Shown here: positions 25,221-33,129 of the stretch, one piece after another
Position numbering within the stretch: the first letter of the stretch is position 1
How the letters are laid out: each line of letters starts with the position of its first letter
NCBI GenBank assembly: GCA_011170375.1
Contig: DUEV01000006.1
Coordinates: forward strand, 1 to 64,000
Direction: 5' to 3'
Origin: Dehalococcoidia bacterium
Lineage (GTDB): Bacteria > Chloroflexota > Dehalococcoidia > Dehalococcoidales > Fen-1064
Length of the DNA: 64,000 nt
Notes under the pieces: model-generated
Databases searched by the model: none
Seen by the model: only the letters and a program-made list of their open reading frames with translations
Told to the model about the DNA's origin: nothing
Translations under genes and position numbers: made by a program

Positions 25221-26291
25221 ATGCAATTATCTTCTCTAAATAACTCCACAAGTGTGATTACTCTTAGTGCTTTTCTCAATACCGAAATCGAAGAACTTCT
25301 TTTTACGCATCTTAGAGAGGTTTTACAAAGTGAAAAAGACAGAGTTATTCTGGATTTTCGTCCAGTAGATCACATGAACAGCGCTGGTGTCAGCGCCCTG
25401 GTTAAACTCGCTGCTATGGCAAAGCAGAATAGAGCAAAACTCTTTGCATACGGGCTCAATAAGCGCTATGGCGAGATACTGGCTTTGACCGGTCTGTATG
25501 AAGGTATTCAGGTACTTGACAGCGTTCATGAAGCGGTAGAGCCGCTGTCCCGGGCTAAGCTTGCTGAGCTCGAGAAGATGGATTTCAAAGCTGGTAGGCA
25601 ATCTGATGCTGGCTGGGCACCGGAGGTGCCCAGGATCAAGGTTGCGGAGAAACCTGAAGGCGCCTTTGCTAAAAATATGGACGGCCGCAGGATTATCGGT
25701 CAGTTTCAGGGATTTGGTCCGATGTGGGAGAAAACCTATTGGCTTAATATTAAAAAAGCAGGGATAAAGAAGGAAGATATAGTTCTGGCTATGCAGGAAC
25801 ACTTCGTAGAGTTTCAGCCATCGAAAAACTCATTCTATCCGACAAACAAGGGGATTGCTCCGGGGGAGATAATATTTATTGATTCTAGGACCCCAGGCGG
25901 CATCGTCAGTACCGGCGTCATGGTACTGTACGTGGATGATAGAAGCTTTACCTTTATCACCCCACAGGGCCACCCGGAAGCTGGCTGGGTTACCTTTAGC
26001 ATCGATGAGTCGGAAGATTCGATTTATGTTCAGATACAGGGGCTCGCTCGTGCATCCGATCCCTTTTTCGAGATCGCCTTTAAAATCGCCGGCTCGAAGT
26101 TCCAGGAGACAATTTGGAAACATGTATTATCATCACTAGCTAAATATCTAGGTGTTGAAGAAAATGTACAGATGAAGAAGTACTGTATCGCCACTGATTT
26201 GCAATGGAGTAAAGTAAACAACATATGGTATAACTCGCAGATAAGGTCATTACCTCTGAATATAGCGACTTTATTTAAACGGAGCCGTTGA
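25221..26291 (+). CDS. STAS-domain protein with unknown C-terminal domain
   Basis: 356 residues after GGGGAGG. Residues 1-110 form a STAS domain like anti-sigma-factor antagonists: VILDFRPVDHMNSAGVSALVKLA contains the DxxxxxSxG-type motif, here with MNSAGV where the phosphorylatable Ser lies. Residues ~150-350 form a second domain (IIGQFQGFGPMWEKTYWL...PEAGWVTFSIDESEDSIY) with alternating strands that could be a ligand-binding fold; I do not recognise it. It is joined to the following FAD oxidoreductase gene with one base between stop and TTG start. This coupling suggests the protein works with lipid or steroid enzymes rather than with a sigma factor. Confidence 0.8.
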   Translation: MQLSSLNNSTSVITLSAFLNTEIEELLFTHLREVLQSEKDRVILDFRPVDHMNSAGVSALVKLAAMAKQNRAKLFAYGLNKRYGEILALTGLYEGIQVLDSVHEAVEPLSRAKLAELEKMDFKAGRQSDAGWAPEVPRIKVAEKPEGAFAKNMDGRRIIGQFQGFGPMWEKTYWLNIKKAGIKKEDIVLAMQEHFVEFQPSKNSFYPTNKGIAPGEIIFIDSRTPGGIVSTGVMVLYVDDRSFTFITPQGHPEAGWVTFSIDESEDSIYVQIQGLARASDPFFEIAFKIAGSKFQETIWKHVLSSLAKYLGVEENVQMKKYCIATDLQWSKVNNIWYNSQIRSLPLNIATLFKRSR

Positions 26292-26292
26292 A

Positions 26293-27720
26293 TTGGCCAG
26301 GGATAAAAAAGAAGCAATCGTGGTCGGCTCGGGTCCCAACGGTCTGGCAGCAGCCATCACCCTGGCGCAGGCTGGTCTAGAGGTAACCGTTTATGAGAAG
26401 CACGAGATAATCGGTGGAGGCTGCCGTTCCCTGGAGTTGATACAAAAGGGGTATATCCACGACGTGTGCTCCACGGTTCATCTACAGGCAAAACTGTCAC
26501 CATTTTTCCGAAAATTGCCACTGGAAGAGTTCGGACTGAGGTGGGTTACACCCACCTTTGCCCTAGCCAACCCCTTTGATGATGGCACGGCGGCAGTTGT
26601 ATCCCAGTCTATGTCTGAAACGATGGCAACCCTGGATGGTATCGATGAGAAGACGTATGCAAAACTAATGTCCCCGTTAGTGAATAAATCACAAGAACTT
26701 ATGGATGAAATCATGCGATTCCCTAGCATCCCCTGGCAACACCCGCTCATAATGTTGAATTTCGGCAGAAGAGCTTTGACTTCTACTACCAAGCTTGCCC
26801 GAAGCCTTTTTAGAGGAAAGCGGGCTAGAGCATTGATTGCTGGCATGGGAGCTCATTCAGGGATGGATCTTGATCAGAGAGGCAGTTTCGCGTCAGGTTT
26901 TTTAATGAGCATAACGGCCCACGCTGACGGCTGGCCCTTCCCAGAGGGCGGCTCACAGAAAACCGTCAACGCCTTGGCGGGTTATCTAACCAAATTGGGT
27001 GGCAAAATCATCACTGGCTATGAAGTCAAATGCCTGGAGCAGTTGCCGCCCCACGACGTGGTCTTATTGGATATAACCCCCCGGCAATTCCTTCAAATGG
27101 CTGAAAACAGATTGCCCTACGCTTATGCCAACAAGATAAGACAGTATAAATACGGATGCGGCGCGTTCAAGTGCGATTGGATTTTAAGCGGACCTGTTCC
27201 CTGGAAAGCCAAAGAATGTTACAAGGCGAACACCGTGCATATTGGTGGTTATCTTGAAGAAATTGCCACCGCCGAACGAGAGGTAAGCCAGCAGAAGCAC
27301 CCAGAGAATCCCTTTGTTATTCTAACCCAGCCGAGCCTCTTCGACCATACTCGGGCAAGCGGTGACGGACATATCGTTTACGGGTACTGCCATGTACCTA
27401 ATGGCTCTACTATTGATATGACAGAGCGAATCGAATCCCAGATAGAGCGTTTTGCTCCTGGCTTTAGGGATATGATAATCGGCCGGCATACCATGTCCAC
27501 TGTAGACTTAGAGAGGTACAATCCCAACTGTGTAGGGGGCGATTTTCTGGGCGGGGCACAAAGCCTAAAGAAATTGGTTCTGCCCCTATTATCCTATGAA
27601 ACACCAATTGAAAATACTTTCCTTTGTTCCAGTTCGACACCCCCAAGTCCTGGTGTCCATGGTATGTGCGGTTTTCGTGCCGCACAGACGGCAATAAGAA
27701 AACTAGTGACCTCTCACTAA
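26293..27720 (+). CDS. Phytoene-dehydrogenase-like FAD oxidoreductase
   Basis: 475 residues from a TTG start preceded by GGAG at 26281. The N-terminal FAD motif VVGSGPNGLAAAITLAQAGLE is followed by YEKHEIIGGGCRS, the usual CrtI/COG1233 arrangement, and the C-terminus has the CGFRAAQTAIRKL tail. Members desaturate carotenoids or oxidise isoprenoid or steroid substrates. The next two genes are a sterol-type SDR and a 5-alpha-reductase-like protein, so a lipid substrate is likely. Cytoplasmic, possibly membrane-associated. Confidence 0.88.
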   Translation: MARDKKEAIVVGSGPNGLAAAITLAQAGLEVTVYEKHEIIGGGCRSLELIQKGYIHDVCSTVHLQAKLSPFFRKLPLEEFGLRWVTPTFALANPFDDGTAAVVSQSMSETMATLDGIDEKTYAKLMSPLVNKSQELMDEIMRFPSIPWQHPLIMLNFGRRALTSTTKLARSLFRGKRARALIAGMGAHSGMDLDQRGSFASGFLMSITAHADGWPFPEGGSQKTVNALAGYLTKLGGKIITGYEVKCLEQLPPHDVVLLDITPRQFLQMAENRLPYAYANKIRQYKYGCGAFKCDWILSGPVPWKAKECYKANTVHIGGYLEEIATAEREVSQQKHPENPFVILTQPSLFDHTRASGDGHIVYGYCHVPNGSTIDMTERIESQIERFAPGFRDMIIGRHTMSTVDLERYNPNCVGGDFLGGAQSLKKLVLPLLSYETPIENTFLCSSSTPPSPGVHGMCGFRAAQTAIRKLVTSH

Positions 27721-27808
27721 TCATTGTACCATTATTTCAAATCCTGTAGTATATCTTTTCAAGAACAATTCCAAGATTGTAATACTGAACAGGTTATAGA
27801 AATCGAAA

Positions 27809-28792
27809 ATGTTAGCTGCAGTAACCGGAGCCGCCGGACATCTGGGAGCGAATTTGGTTCGTGCTCTAATAAACAAAGATTGGCGAGTTAGAGCTGTTGT
27901 CCATCATGATACGAAAGCTCTCGAGGGACTTAATGTTGAACGTGTTTCAGGAGACGTCCTTGAGGAAGAATCTCTAAAGAGTGCATTTGACGGTGTTGAC
28001 GTGGTCTTTCATCTTGCTGGACGAATATCGATTGTGAGTTGGGATAGCCAGATAGTCGAAGCTGTCAATATTGACGGTGTACGCAACGTAGTAAATGCTT
28101 GTAAAACCATTGGAGTAAAACGGCTGGTACATACGAGTTCCTTTCATGCTCATAAACAGGAGCCACTTGATGAACCACTCGACGAATCACGCCCGCTTAT
28201 AGAGTCAGGTAATTACCCTCCTTATAATTACTCCAAAGCTGCAGGAGAAAGAATCGTACGGGCAGCAATCGAGCAGGGTCTCGATGCAGTTATCATAAAT
28301 CCGGGAGGCATGCTGGGCCCCAACGATTACAAACCTTCTCATTTTGGCACAACAATTTTATCCATAGCAAAGGGTAGATTACCGGCCTTAGTCAATGCTG
28401 GATTGTGCTGGGTAGATATTCGGGATGTTGCTGAGGGCATGATAACTGCCTGCGAACATGCTGAAGCCGGGTCAAAGTATATATTGAGCGGTAACTGGGT
28501 ATCACTGGTCAATATAGCTCAACAAGTAACCACTATGATTGGCGTTAGACCACCTCCAGTGGTATTACCCATGTGGATAGCCAAATCCAGTGCGCCTTTA
28601 GCAACATTCCTCGACCGAATAAGAGGTAAGCAATCCCTGTTTACTCCAATTGCCATGAAGGAACTCGAGAGCAATCCTAACATTAGTTACGCCAAGGCTA
28701 ATAGAGAACTGGGTTATGAGCCCCGACCATTGGAGCAAACCTTGTCTGACACCGTAGACTGGTTCCAGCGAAACGGATTTCTAACTACATGA
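27809..28792 (+). CDS. NAD-dependent epimerase/dehydratase (extended SDR)
   Basis: 327 residues. The nucleotide-binding motif TGAAGHLGANLVRAL is at residues 6-20 and the catalytic YNYSKAAGE (YxxxK) near residue 145, with Ser in VHTSSFHAH. The sequence is in the 3-beta-hydroxysteroid dehydrogenase/dihydroflavonol reductase branch of extended SDRs, as shown by GDVLEEESL and AGRISIVSWD. It probably oxidises or reduces a hydroxyl group on a lipid or steroid. It is 13 bp ahead of the 5-alpha-reductase gene. Confidence 0.9.
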   Translation: MLAAVTGAAGHLGANLVRALINKDWRVRAVVHHDTKALEGLNVERVSGDVLEEESLKSAFDGVDVVFHLAGRISIVSWDSQIVEAVNIDGVRNVVNACKTIGVKRLVHTSSFHAHKQEPLDEPLDESRPLIESGNYPPYNYSKAAGERIVRAAIEQGLDAVIINPGGMLGPNDYKPSHFGTTILSIAKGRLPALVNAGLCWVDIRDVAEGMITACEHAEAGSKYILSGNWVSLVNIAQQVTTMIGVRPPPVVLPMWIAKSSAPLATFLDRIRGKQSLFTPIAMKELESNPNISYAKANRELGYEPRPLEQTLSDTVDWFQRNGFLTT

Positions 28793-28805
28793 TATTGATA
28801 AAACA

Positions 28806-29564
28806 ATGAATGATATTGTATTTCGTTACGTATTGATTGCCTGGATCATTATCGCGATTATCGTGTTCATTTCCCTATTCTTTACAGCCGCCCCATACGG
28901 GCGTTATTTCAAGCGTAGCTTTGGGCCATCTGTTAATGGGAGGCTCGGATGGATGATTATGGAAACACCTGCTCTACTGGTATTTACTGCCTTTTTTATT
29001 GCAGATATTATAATGGTAACTATCGTACAGATCACTTTTCTCGCTATGTGGACATCTCACTACATAGATAGATCATTCATCTATCCGATCAAGTTCAGGA
29101 TTTCTCTAAAACCATTACCATTAATCATATTAATAGCCGGTTTTGGATTTAACGTCATTAATGCCTACCTGAACAGTGAATACATTGTTATTAATGCTTC
29201 AAAATACTCCGAAACATGGCTTTATGACACACGCTTCATTGCCGGTCTTGCCCTTTTCATATTAGGTTTCATAGTGAATCGACGTTCAGATTACACGCTT
29301 TACCGTATCAGAAGCACTTTTCGACAGGAATACAGTATACCGCAAGGCGGCTTATACCGGTGGGTGTCCTGCCCGAATTATTTTGGGGAAATTATTATGT
29401 GGACCGGCTGGGCTATTAGTACTTGGTCACCCGTTGCCGGTGCGTTTTTATTATGGACAATCGCCAATTTAGTACCACGGGCAAGATCGCACCATCAATG
29501 GTATCAGAAACATTTCGTAGATTATCCATATGAAAGGCGTGTCATTATACCCTGGATTTGGTAG
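28806..29564 (+). CDS. Steroid 5-alpha-reductase-like membrane protein
   Basis: 252 residues, about six hydrophobic helices. The C-terminal region has the family motif: FRQEYSIPQGGLYRWVSCPN, then YFGEIIMWTGWAISTW and the terminal RARSHHQWYQKHF..YPYERRVIIP. The QGGLYRWVSCPNYFGE segment is diagnostic of the 3-oxo-5-alpha-steroid 4-dehydrogenase family, which reduces a C=C bond next to a carbonyl using NADPH. The cluster of a dehydrogenase, an FAD oxidase/desaturase and this reductase suggests modification of a sterol, hopanoid or other isoprenoid. Substrate unknown. Confidence 0.9.
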   Translation: MNDIVFRYVLIAWIIIAIIVFISLFFTAAPYGRYFKRSFGPSVNGRLGWMIMETPALLVFTAFFIADIIMVTIVQITFLAMWTSHYIDRSFIYPIKFRISLKPLPLIILIAGFGFNVINAYLNSEYIVINASKYSETWLYDTRFIAGLALFILGFIVNRRSDYTLYRIRSTFRQEYSIPQGGLYRWVSCPNYFGEIIMWTGWAISTWSPVAGAFLLWTIANLVPRARSHHQWYQKHFVDYPYERRVIIPWIW

Positions 29565-29633
29565 TTAACTGTTCACATGCATCGCAGATTTAGATATTTT
29601 TGAGTACAATTTTTTCAGAGGAGGTTTGTTGAA

Positions 29634-30167
29634 ATGGAGACTCAGCAGATAATTCTGCTCATTATCAATATCATAGGAGGCATTGCTGTAATTGGTAGCT
29701 ATATCTTTGGAATCAAGGCACAATCAGGTGGGGCTAATGCTCTCTGGGGTGGAGTTCCACCGAATATTAGACCGGTATACGGTGTTTCAATGGTCCTGTC
29801 AGCTCTTGGATACTTCGCTTTTCTCTATTTTATCCTATTCGAAATCATACCTGACGAAGTATTGATTGGTGGACGATTTGATTTCAGTGTTTTTTACTTG
29901 ATATTCATCTTCATTCTCTTACCCTCATCATTGTGGATGCCACTTACCAATGTGTATATCGGTAATCAAATCACGAGTATCAAGATCGGAGTTCGTGCTG
30001 TCCTGGCACTGGTAGGACTGGCTTCAATAGCTCTTGTTTGGGCGATTCTCAGTCTGGAAACAACTACTCAAAACGTTCCCTACTGGCTTGCGGTTGCCGG
30101 TAGTAGTTACTTCGCATTCCATACCGCTATTTTGGATGGCGTGATATGGTCAGTATTGTTTAAATAG
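29634..30167 (+). CDS. Integral membrane protein, unknown
   Basis: 177 residues with GAGGAGG before the ATG and five predicted hydrophobic helices (TQQIILLIINIIGGIAVIG..., YFAFLYFILF, FYLIFIFILLPSSL, AVLALVGLASIALVWAI, YWLAVAGSSYFAF). No recognised family; it follows the steroid-type cluster and precedes the Sec-Spx gene. It may be part of either group. Confidence 0.7.
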   Translation: METQQIILLIINIIGGIAVIGSYIFGIKAQSGGANALWGGVPPNIRPVYGVSMVLSALGYFAFLYFILFEIIPDEVLIGGRFDFSVFYLIFIFILLPSSLWMPLTNVYIGNQITSIKIGVRAVLALVGLASIALVWAILSLETTTQNVPYWLAVAGSSYFAFHTAILDGVIWSVLFK

Positions 30168-30235
30168 GCTTAACCAAATAACTAGTAGTAAATCGTGAAT
30201 CGAAAATGTATAGATAGGAAAATTAGGAGATAGCT

Positions 30236-30580
30236 ATGAAAGTCGATTTTTATTGCTGGGCGAAGTGAAATACCTGTCGTAAGGCGAGGGAGTTTCTTTC
30301 GCAAAAGAATGTGGAAATAAACGAGCGTGATTTCTTCAAGAATCCCTTTAACCAATCTGAGATAGAGGAGCTGATTCAGGGAAAACCAGCTTCGGAGATG
30401 TTCAATTTCAGGAGTCCCAGCTTCAAGCAACTCGGCCTAGAACGCGACAAGCTGAACGACAAAGAGCTTATCGACCTTATGCTGAAAGAGCCAAGACTTG
30501 TCCGCAGGCCTGTAGTACGCATCAATGACAAAGTGTATTTCAGCGCTGACAGGTCAGTCCTGGAGGGTCTTGTCAATTAA
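30236..30580 (+). CDS. Selenocysteine-containing Spx/ArsC-family protein (UGA at 30266-30268)
   Basis: Read with UGA as selenocysteine: MKVDFYCWAK-U-NTC-RKAREFLSQ and on to TAA at 30578-30580, 114 residues. The fold signature fits Spx/ArsC/YffB proteins: short strand, UxxCRKAREFL active site where relatives have CxxC or a single catalytic Cys, a glutaredoxin-like middle, and RLVRRPVVRI with the RP motif that orients substrate in ArsC. The UGA is on the catalytic-cysteine position. GGAG (30225-30228) precedes the ATG. A hairpin 15 nt behind the UGA (30284-30302) copies the glutaredoxin SECIS geometry. The next gene, staygreen, starts one base after its stop, showing the frame is really translated. 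Likely role: thiol or selenol redox chemistry, perhaps reduction of arsenate or a peroxide; not established. Confidence 0.9.
30284..30302 (+). promoter_or_regulatory. Bacterial SECIS hairpin of the Spx/ArsC gene
   Basis: GCGAGGG (30284-30290), loop AGTTT (30291-30295), CTTTCGC (30296-30302): seven pairs including two G-U wobbles. Stem length, loop length, distance from the UGA and loop start AGT are the same as in the glutaredoxin gene, although the proteins belong to different families. Confidence 0.8.
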
Positions 30581-30581
30581 T

Positions 30582-31043
30582 ATGAAGCGCCTTAATCCGG
30601 ACAAACTTCATGTAACCTATCTAGCCGGCGCTACTCCGGACGAACTGATCGTACCAAGACGTTATACGCTGACTCACTCTGATATTACCGGAACCCTTTT
30701 TCTCTCCATCGGTAGTGAGTATGATACACGAAAGACTTCTAAATTCTATACAAGATTGATGAGGGATGAAGTACTGGCAGAATTAATAGACGAGGGAGAA
30801 GATCTCATCTTTAGGGTATACTGTCACGTTAGTGGAGGCTTTGTTTTCGGTAGGGCTAAGTGGCGGTACAATATTTTTAAATCTGAATTACCACTAGTCC
30901 TGGAAGCTATTAGGTTCGGTGACAAAAATCTAATTGAGAAGATCCCAACGATTGATAATTCCAAAGTATTTGTGCATTTTCAATCTACCGATAACCGGTT
31001 TAACAAGGTCGAGGAGTGGGGCTTTATCGCAGATTACAAATGA
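30582..31043 (+). CDS. Staygreen-family protein
   Basis: 153 residues from the ATG at 30582, preceded by GGAGGG (30562-30567); an upstream extension to 30525 overlaps the Sec-Spx gene. The family signature is clear: VPRRYTLTHSDITGTLFLSIG near the start, MRDEVLAELIDEG, VSGG and the FKSELPLVLEAIRFGD segment, ending VEEWGFIADYK. Plant staygreen removes Mg from chlorophyll a; bacterial homologues, including Chloroflexota ones, are reported to have Mg-dechelating activity although the hosts lack chlorophyll. Here it sits in an oxidative-repair operon, so its physiological substrate may be a tetrapyrrole-related stress compound. Inference. Confidence 0.9.
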   Translation: MKRLNPDKLHVTYLAGATPDELIVPRRYTLTHSDITGTLFLSIGSEYDTRKTSKFYTRLMRDEVLAELIDEGEDLIFRVYCHVSGGFVFGRAKWRYNIFKSELPLVLEAIRFGDKNLIEKIPTIDNSKVFVHFQSTDNRFNKVEEWGFIADYK

Positions 31044-31116
31044 TTACAGATAATTCTTAATTATTGAGTGTGCATATTCTTTTGTCGATTATAGTGACAT
31101 TTTATATTGAGAATCA

Positions 31117-31584
31117 TTGAAAAGAGGTGTAAAGATTAAAACCGTACAGATCTATAATGCTAGACAGAACAAGGTGGCAGAGGTAGAGAAGATCGAGAAG
31201 TCTGATGCTGACTGGAAGAAATTACTAACAAAGAAGCAGTATGAAATCACGACCAGGAAAAGAACGGAATCTCCAGGCACATGTCCCTTCAATACAATCC
31301 ACGAACCAGGTATCTTCCAGTGTGTACGCTGTAACACTCACCTTTTCCGTAGTTCCACCAAGTTCGAATCGGGGACAGGGTGGCCCAGCTTCTATGAACC
31401 GGTCTCAGATTTGAACATAGTCGAGGAGACAGACAGGAGTTCAGGAATGATACGGATAGAGGTGCTTTGCGCCCGTTGTGGCTCACACCTTGGTCATGTT
31501 TTCGATGATGGCCCGCCACCTACTGGCAGACGGTATTGTATGAACGGTCTCGCATTGAAATTCGTATCCGAGGGTCAGCTATGA
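31117..31584 (+). CDS. msrB: Methionine-R-sulfoxide reductase B
   Basis: 155 residues. Zinc-binding CVRC and CARCGSHLGHVFDDGPPPTG, FESGTGWPSFYEP, and the catalytic cysteine in RRYCMNGLALKF are all present, so this is a complete MsrB with cysteine (not Sec) catalysis. It reduces methionine-R-sulfoxide in proteins. The start is uncertain: TTG at 31117, or an ATT at 31135 with AAGAGGTG at standard distance; either leaves the catalytic domain intact. Its stop overlaps the msrA start (ATGA at 31581-31584). Confidence 0.92.
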   Translation: MKRGVKIKTVQIYNARQNKVAEVEKIEKSDADWKKLLTKKQYEITTRKRTESPGTCPFNTIHEPGIFQCVRCNTHLFRSSTKFESGTGWPSFYEPVSDLNIVEETDRSSGMIRIEVLCARCGSHLGHVFDDGPPPTGRRYCMNGLALKFVSEGQL

Positions 31585-32129
31585 ACCAAACAGCCTCATC
31601 AGAAGTCACTACACTCGCCGGCGGCTGTTTCTGGTGCATCGACGCGGTCTTCAGGGAGATTGAGGGCGTTAATCATGTTGTTTCCGGCTACACCGGTGGC
31701 ACTGCTGCTAATCCAAACTACAAGCAGGTCTGCACCGGTACAACTGGCCATGCTGAAGCGGTTCAGATGAGCTTCAATCCTTCAAAGATATCTTATCGGG
31801 AAATACTGGAGATTTTCTTCTCTATCCATGACCCAACGACATTGAACCGTCAGGGCGCGGATGTAGGCACACAATATCGTTCAGTAATTTTCTACCACAA
31901 CGAGCAGCAAAAGGCCGTCGCTGAAAAAATCATTGAAGAGCTTGATGAGGCTCATGTGTGGAAGAATCCGATTGTCACTGAAATTTTACCGCTCGGTAAG
32001 TTCTATCCTGCAGAAGACTACCATCAGGGATACTTCTCAAAGAATCCACGACAAGGATACTGCCAGATGATAATTTCACCCAAGGTGAATAAGTTCCGCC
32101 AGCAGTGGACAAAGCGCCTCAAAATATGA
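31581..32129 (+). CDS. msrA: Methionine-S-sulfoxide reductase A
   Basis: 182 residues from the ATG at 31581 that overlaps the msrB stop. The catalytic motif GGCFWCIDAVF is near residue 14, followed by VVSGYTGG, TGHAEAV and the YRSVIFYHNEQQ segment of MsrA. Cysteine is retained at the catalytic position. It reduces methionine-S-sulfoxide and together with MsrB repairs both stereoisomers. Translational coupling suggests equal amounts of the two enzymes. Confidence 0.95.
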   Translation: MNQTASSEVTTLAGGCFWCIDAVFREIEGVNHVVSGYTGGTAANPNYKQVCTGTTGHAEAVQMSFNPSKISYREILEIFFSIHDPTTLNRQGADVGTQYRSVIFYHNEQQKAVAEKIIEELDEAHVWKNPIVTEILPLGKFYPAEDYHQGYFSKNPRQGYCQMIISPKVNKFRQQWTKRLKI

Positions 32130-32147
32130 TCTTTGTAGGAGGCACTA

Positions 32148-32570
32148 ATGGGAAAACTTACTCGATTAGCTAATATTAACGACCTGACCGAAGGAAGTAT
32201 GAAGAGGTTTCAGGTTGAAGGCATGGATATACTGATGGCCAGGATTGGAGGAAAATACTACGCTGCACAGAATAAATGCCCTCACCTCGGTGGAGACCTT
32301 TCAAAAGGCAAATTAGAAGGAACCGTCTTGACCTGTCCTCGACACGGCTCTCAATTTAACCTGACCGATGGTAGCGTTGTCCGCTGGCTTAAGGGAGCCG
32401 GATTAATTTCAACCATTGCGAAGACGCCTAAATCACCACAGAAGTTGACTACCTATCATATCATACAAAGGTCGATGGGCAAGATATCATGGTGGAAATC
32501 TAATAAAGTAATACCCCTGGTGCGACTCGAACGCACGACACACGGTTTAGGAAGCAGTATTGCAGTTTGA
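32148..32570 (+). CDS. Rieske [2Fe-2S] protein with C-terminal frameshift into tRNA fragment
   Basis: 140 residues as it stands. CPHLGG and CPRHGS give the Rieske ligands; the protein matches the Rieske protein at 5993-6340 up to TTYHIIQ. There a one-base loss in the A-run at 32467-32469 changes frame. With the base restored the protein would end KVDGQDIMVEI and stop at TAA 32501-32503, exactly like its homologue. In the present frame it continues through the tRNA-Arg 3' half (NKVIPLVRLERTTHGLG) to 32570. The cluster domain is intact, so the protein may still work. It is the last gene of the Sec-Spx operon, 18 bp after msrA. Confidence 0.85.
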   Translation: MGKLTRLANINDLTEGSMKRFQVEGMDILMARIGGKYYAAQNKCPHLGGDLSKGKLEGTVLTCPRHGSQFNLTDGSVVRWLKGAGLISTIAKTPKSPQKLTTYHIIQRSMGKISWWKSNKVIPLVRLERTTHGLGSSIAV

Positions 32571-32731
32571 CCACGAAAACTACGAAATTCGTGCCTGAGA
32601 GACGGTGTATTTTGGCACTTTTTTCTTCAGAATAGCGTGTCAACCTCCTGGTCAATTACGGGAGAATTATAAAAATAATTCGGAAATAATTCAACATTTT
32701 GCCGGGAAAGAATAGACCTGCATAAAATGAT
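32512..32731. repeat. Element end repeat, copy 2 (tRNA-Arg 3' half plus ~178 bp)
   Basis: Bases 32512-32553 are identical to the 3' half of the intact tRNA-Arg(CCT) from acceptor end to anticodon loop. The following sequence repeats 20575-20750 with scattered substitutions. It marks the boundary between the two tandem units. Confidence 0.85.
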
Positions 32732-33129
32732 TAGGGGACCTTCGCAAAGATTCCCCACATGGTGGATTTTCTGCCAGACATTTATGGGCATAATGCAACA
32801 GTTAATTGCCCTTTATTTTTCTGGAAAGACACCGGTAATCTGCCACCGGGATTCTAATCGCCGAAAAGCACTTCGGCAATCATGTGCCCCACGTCAACGT
32901 CAGAATAGCGTCAAAGTCGAGAGGGGAGGTTTCATACCTTACCTTTCTCGTATACTAATTTCTATCTTTTTCCCTTACAGTCTTAATGCAGTATAATGGC
33001 TCATAATGCAATCGCCCAGACACAAAGATGTAGAGGCATCTGATATTCAAACCAAGTTCCATACACGACAGGGGAGTTCACTAACTTGCACCATGCGTAG
33101 TAACAAGAGATAATGAGGAGGCAAACTTG
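32571..33129. other. Gene-free region between Rieske gene and C25-like peptidase gene
   Basis: Contains most of the element-end repeat, then ~390 bp in which I see no gene; the small frame at 32727-32996 has no ribosome-binding site or conserved look. TATAAT at 32992-32997 may be the -10 box of the next gene, leaving a leader of ~125 bp. Confidence 0.5.

Noticed and set aside
32727-32996. 89-residue plus-strand ORF
   Set aside because: No ribosome-binding site and low-complexity basic sequence in a region following the element-end repeat.
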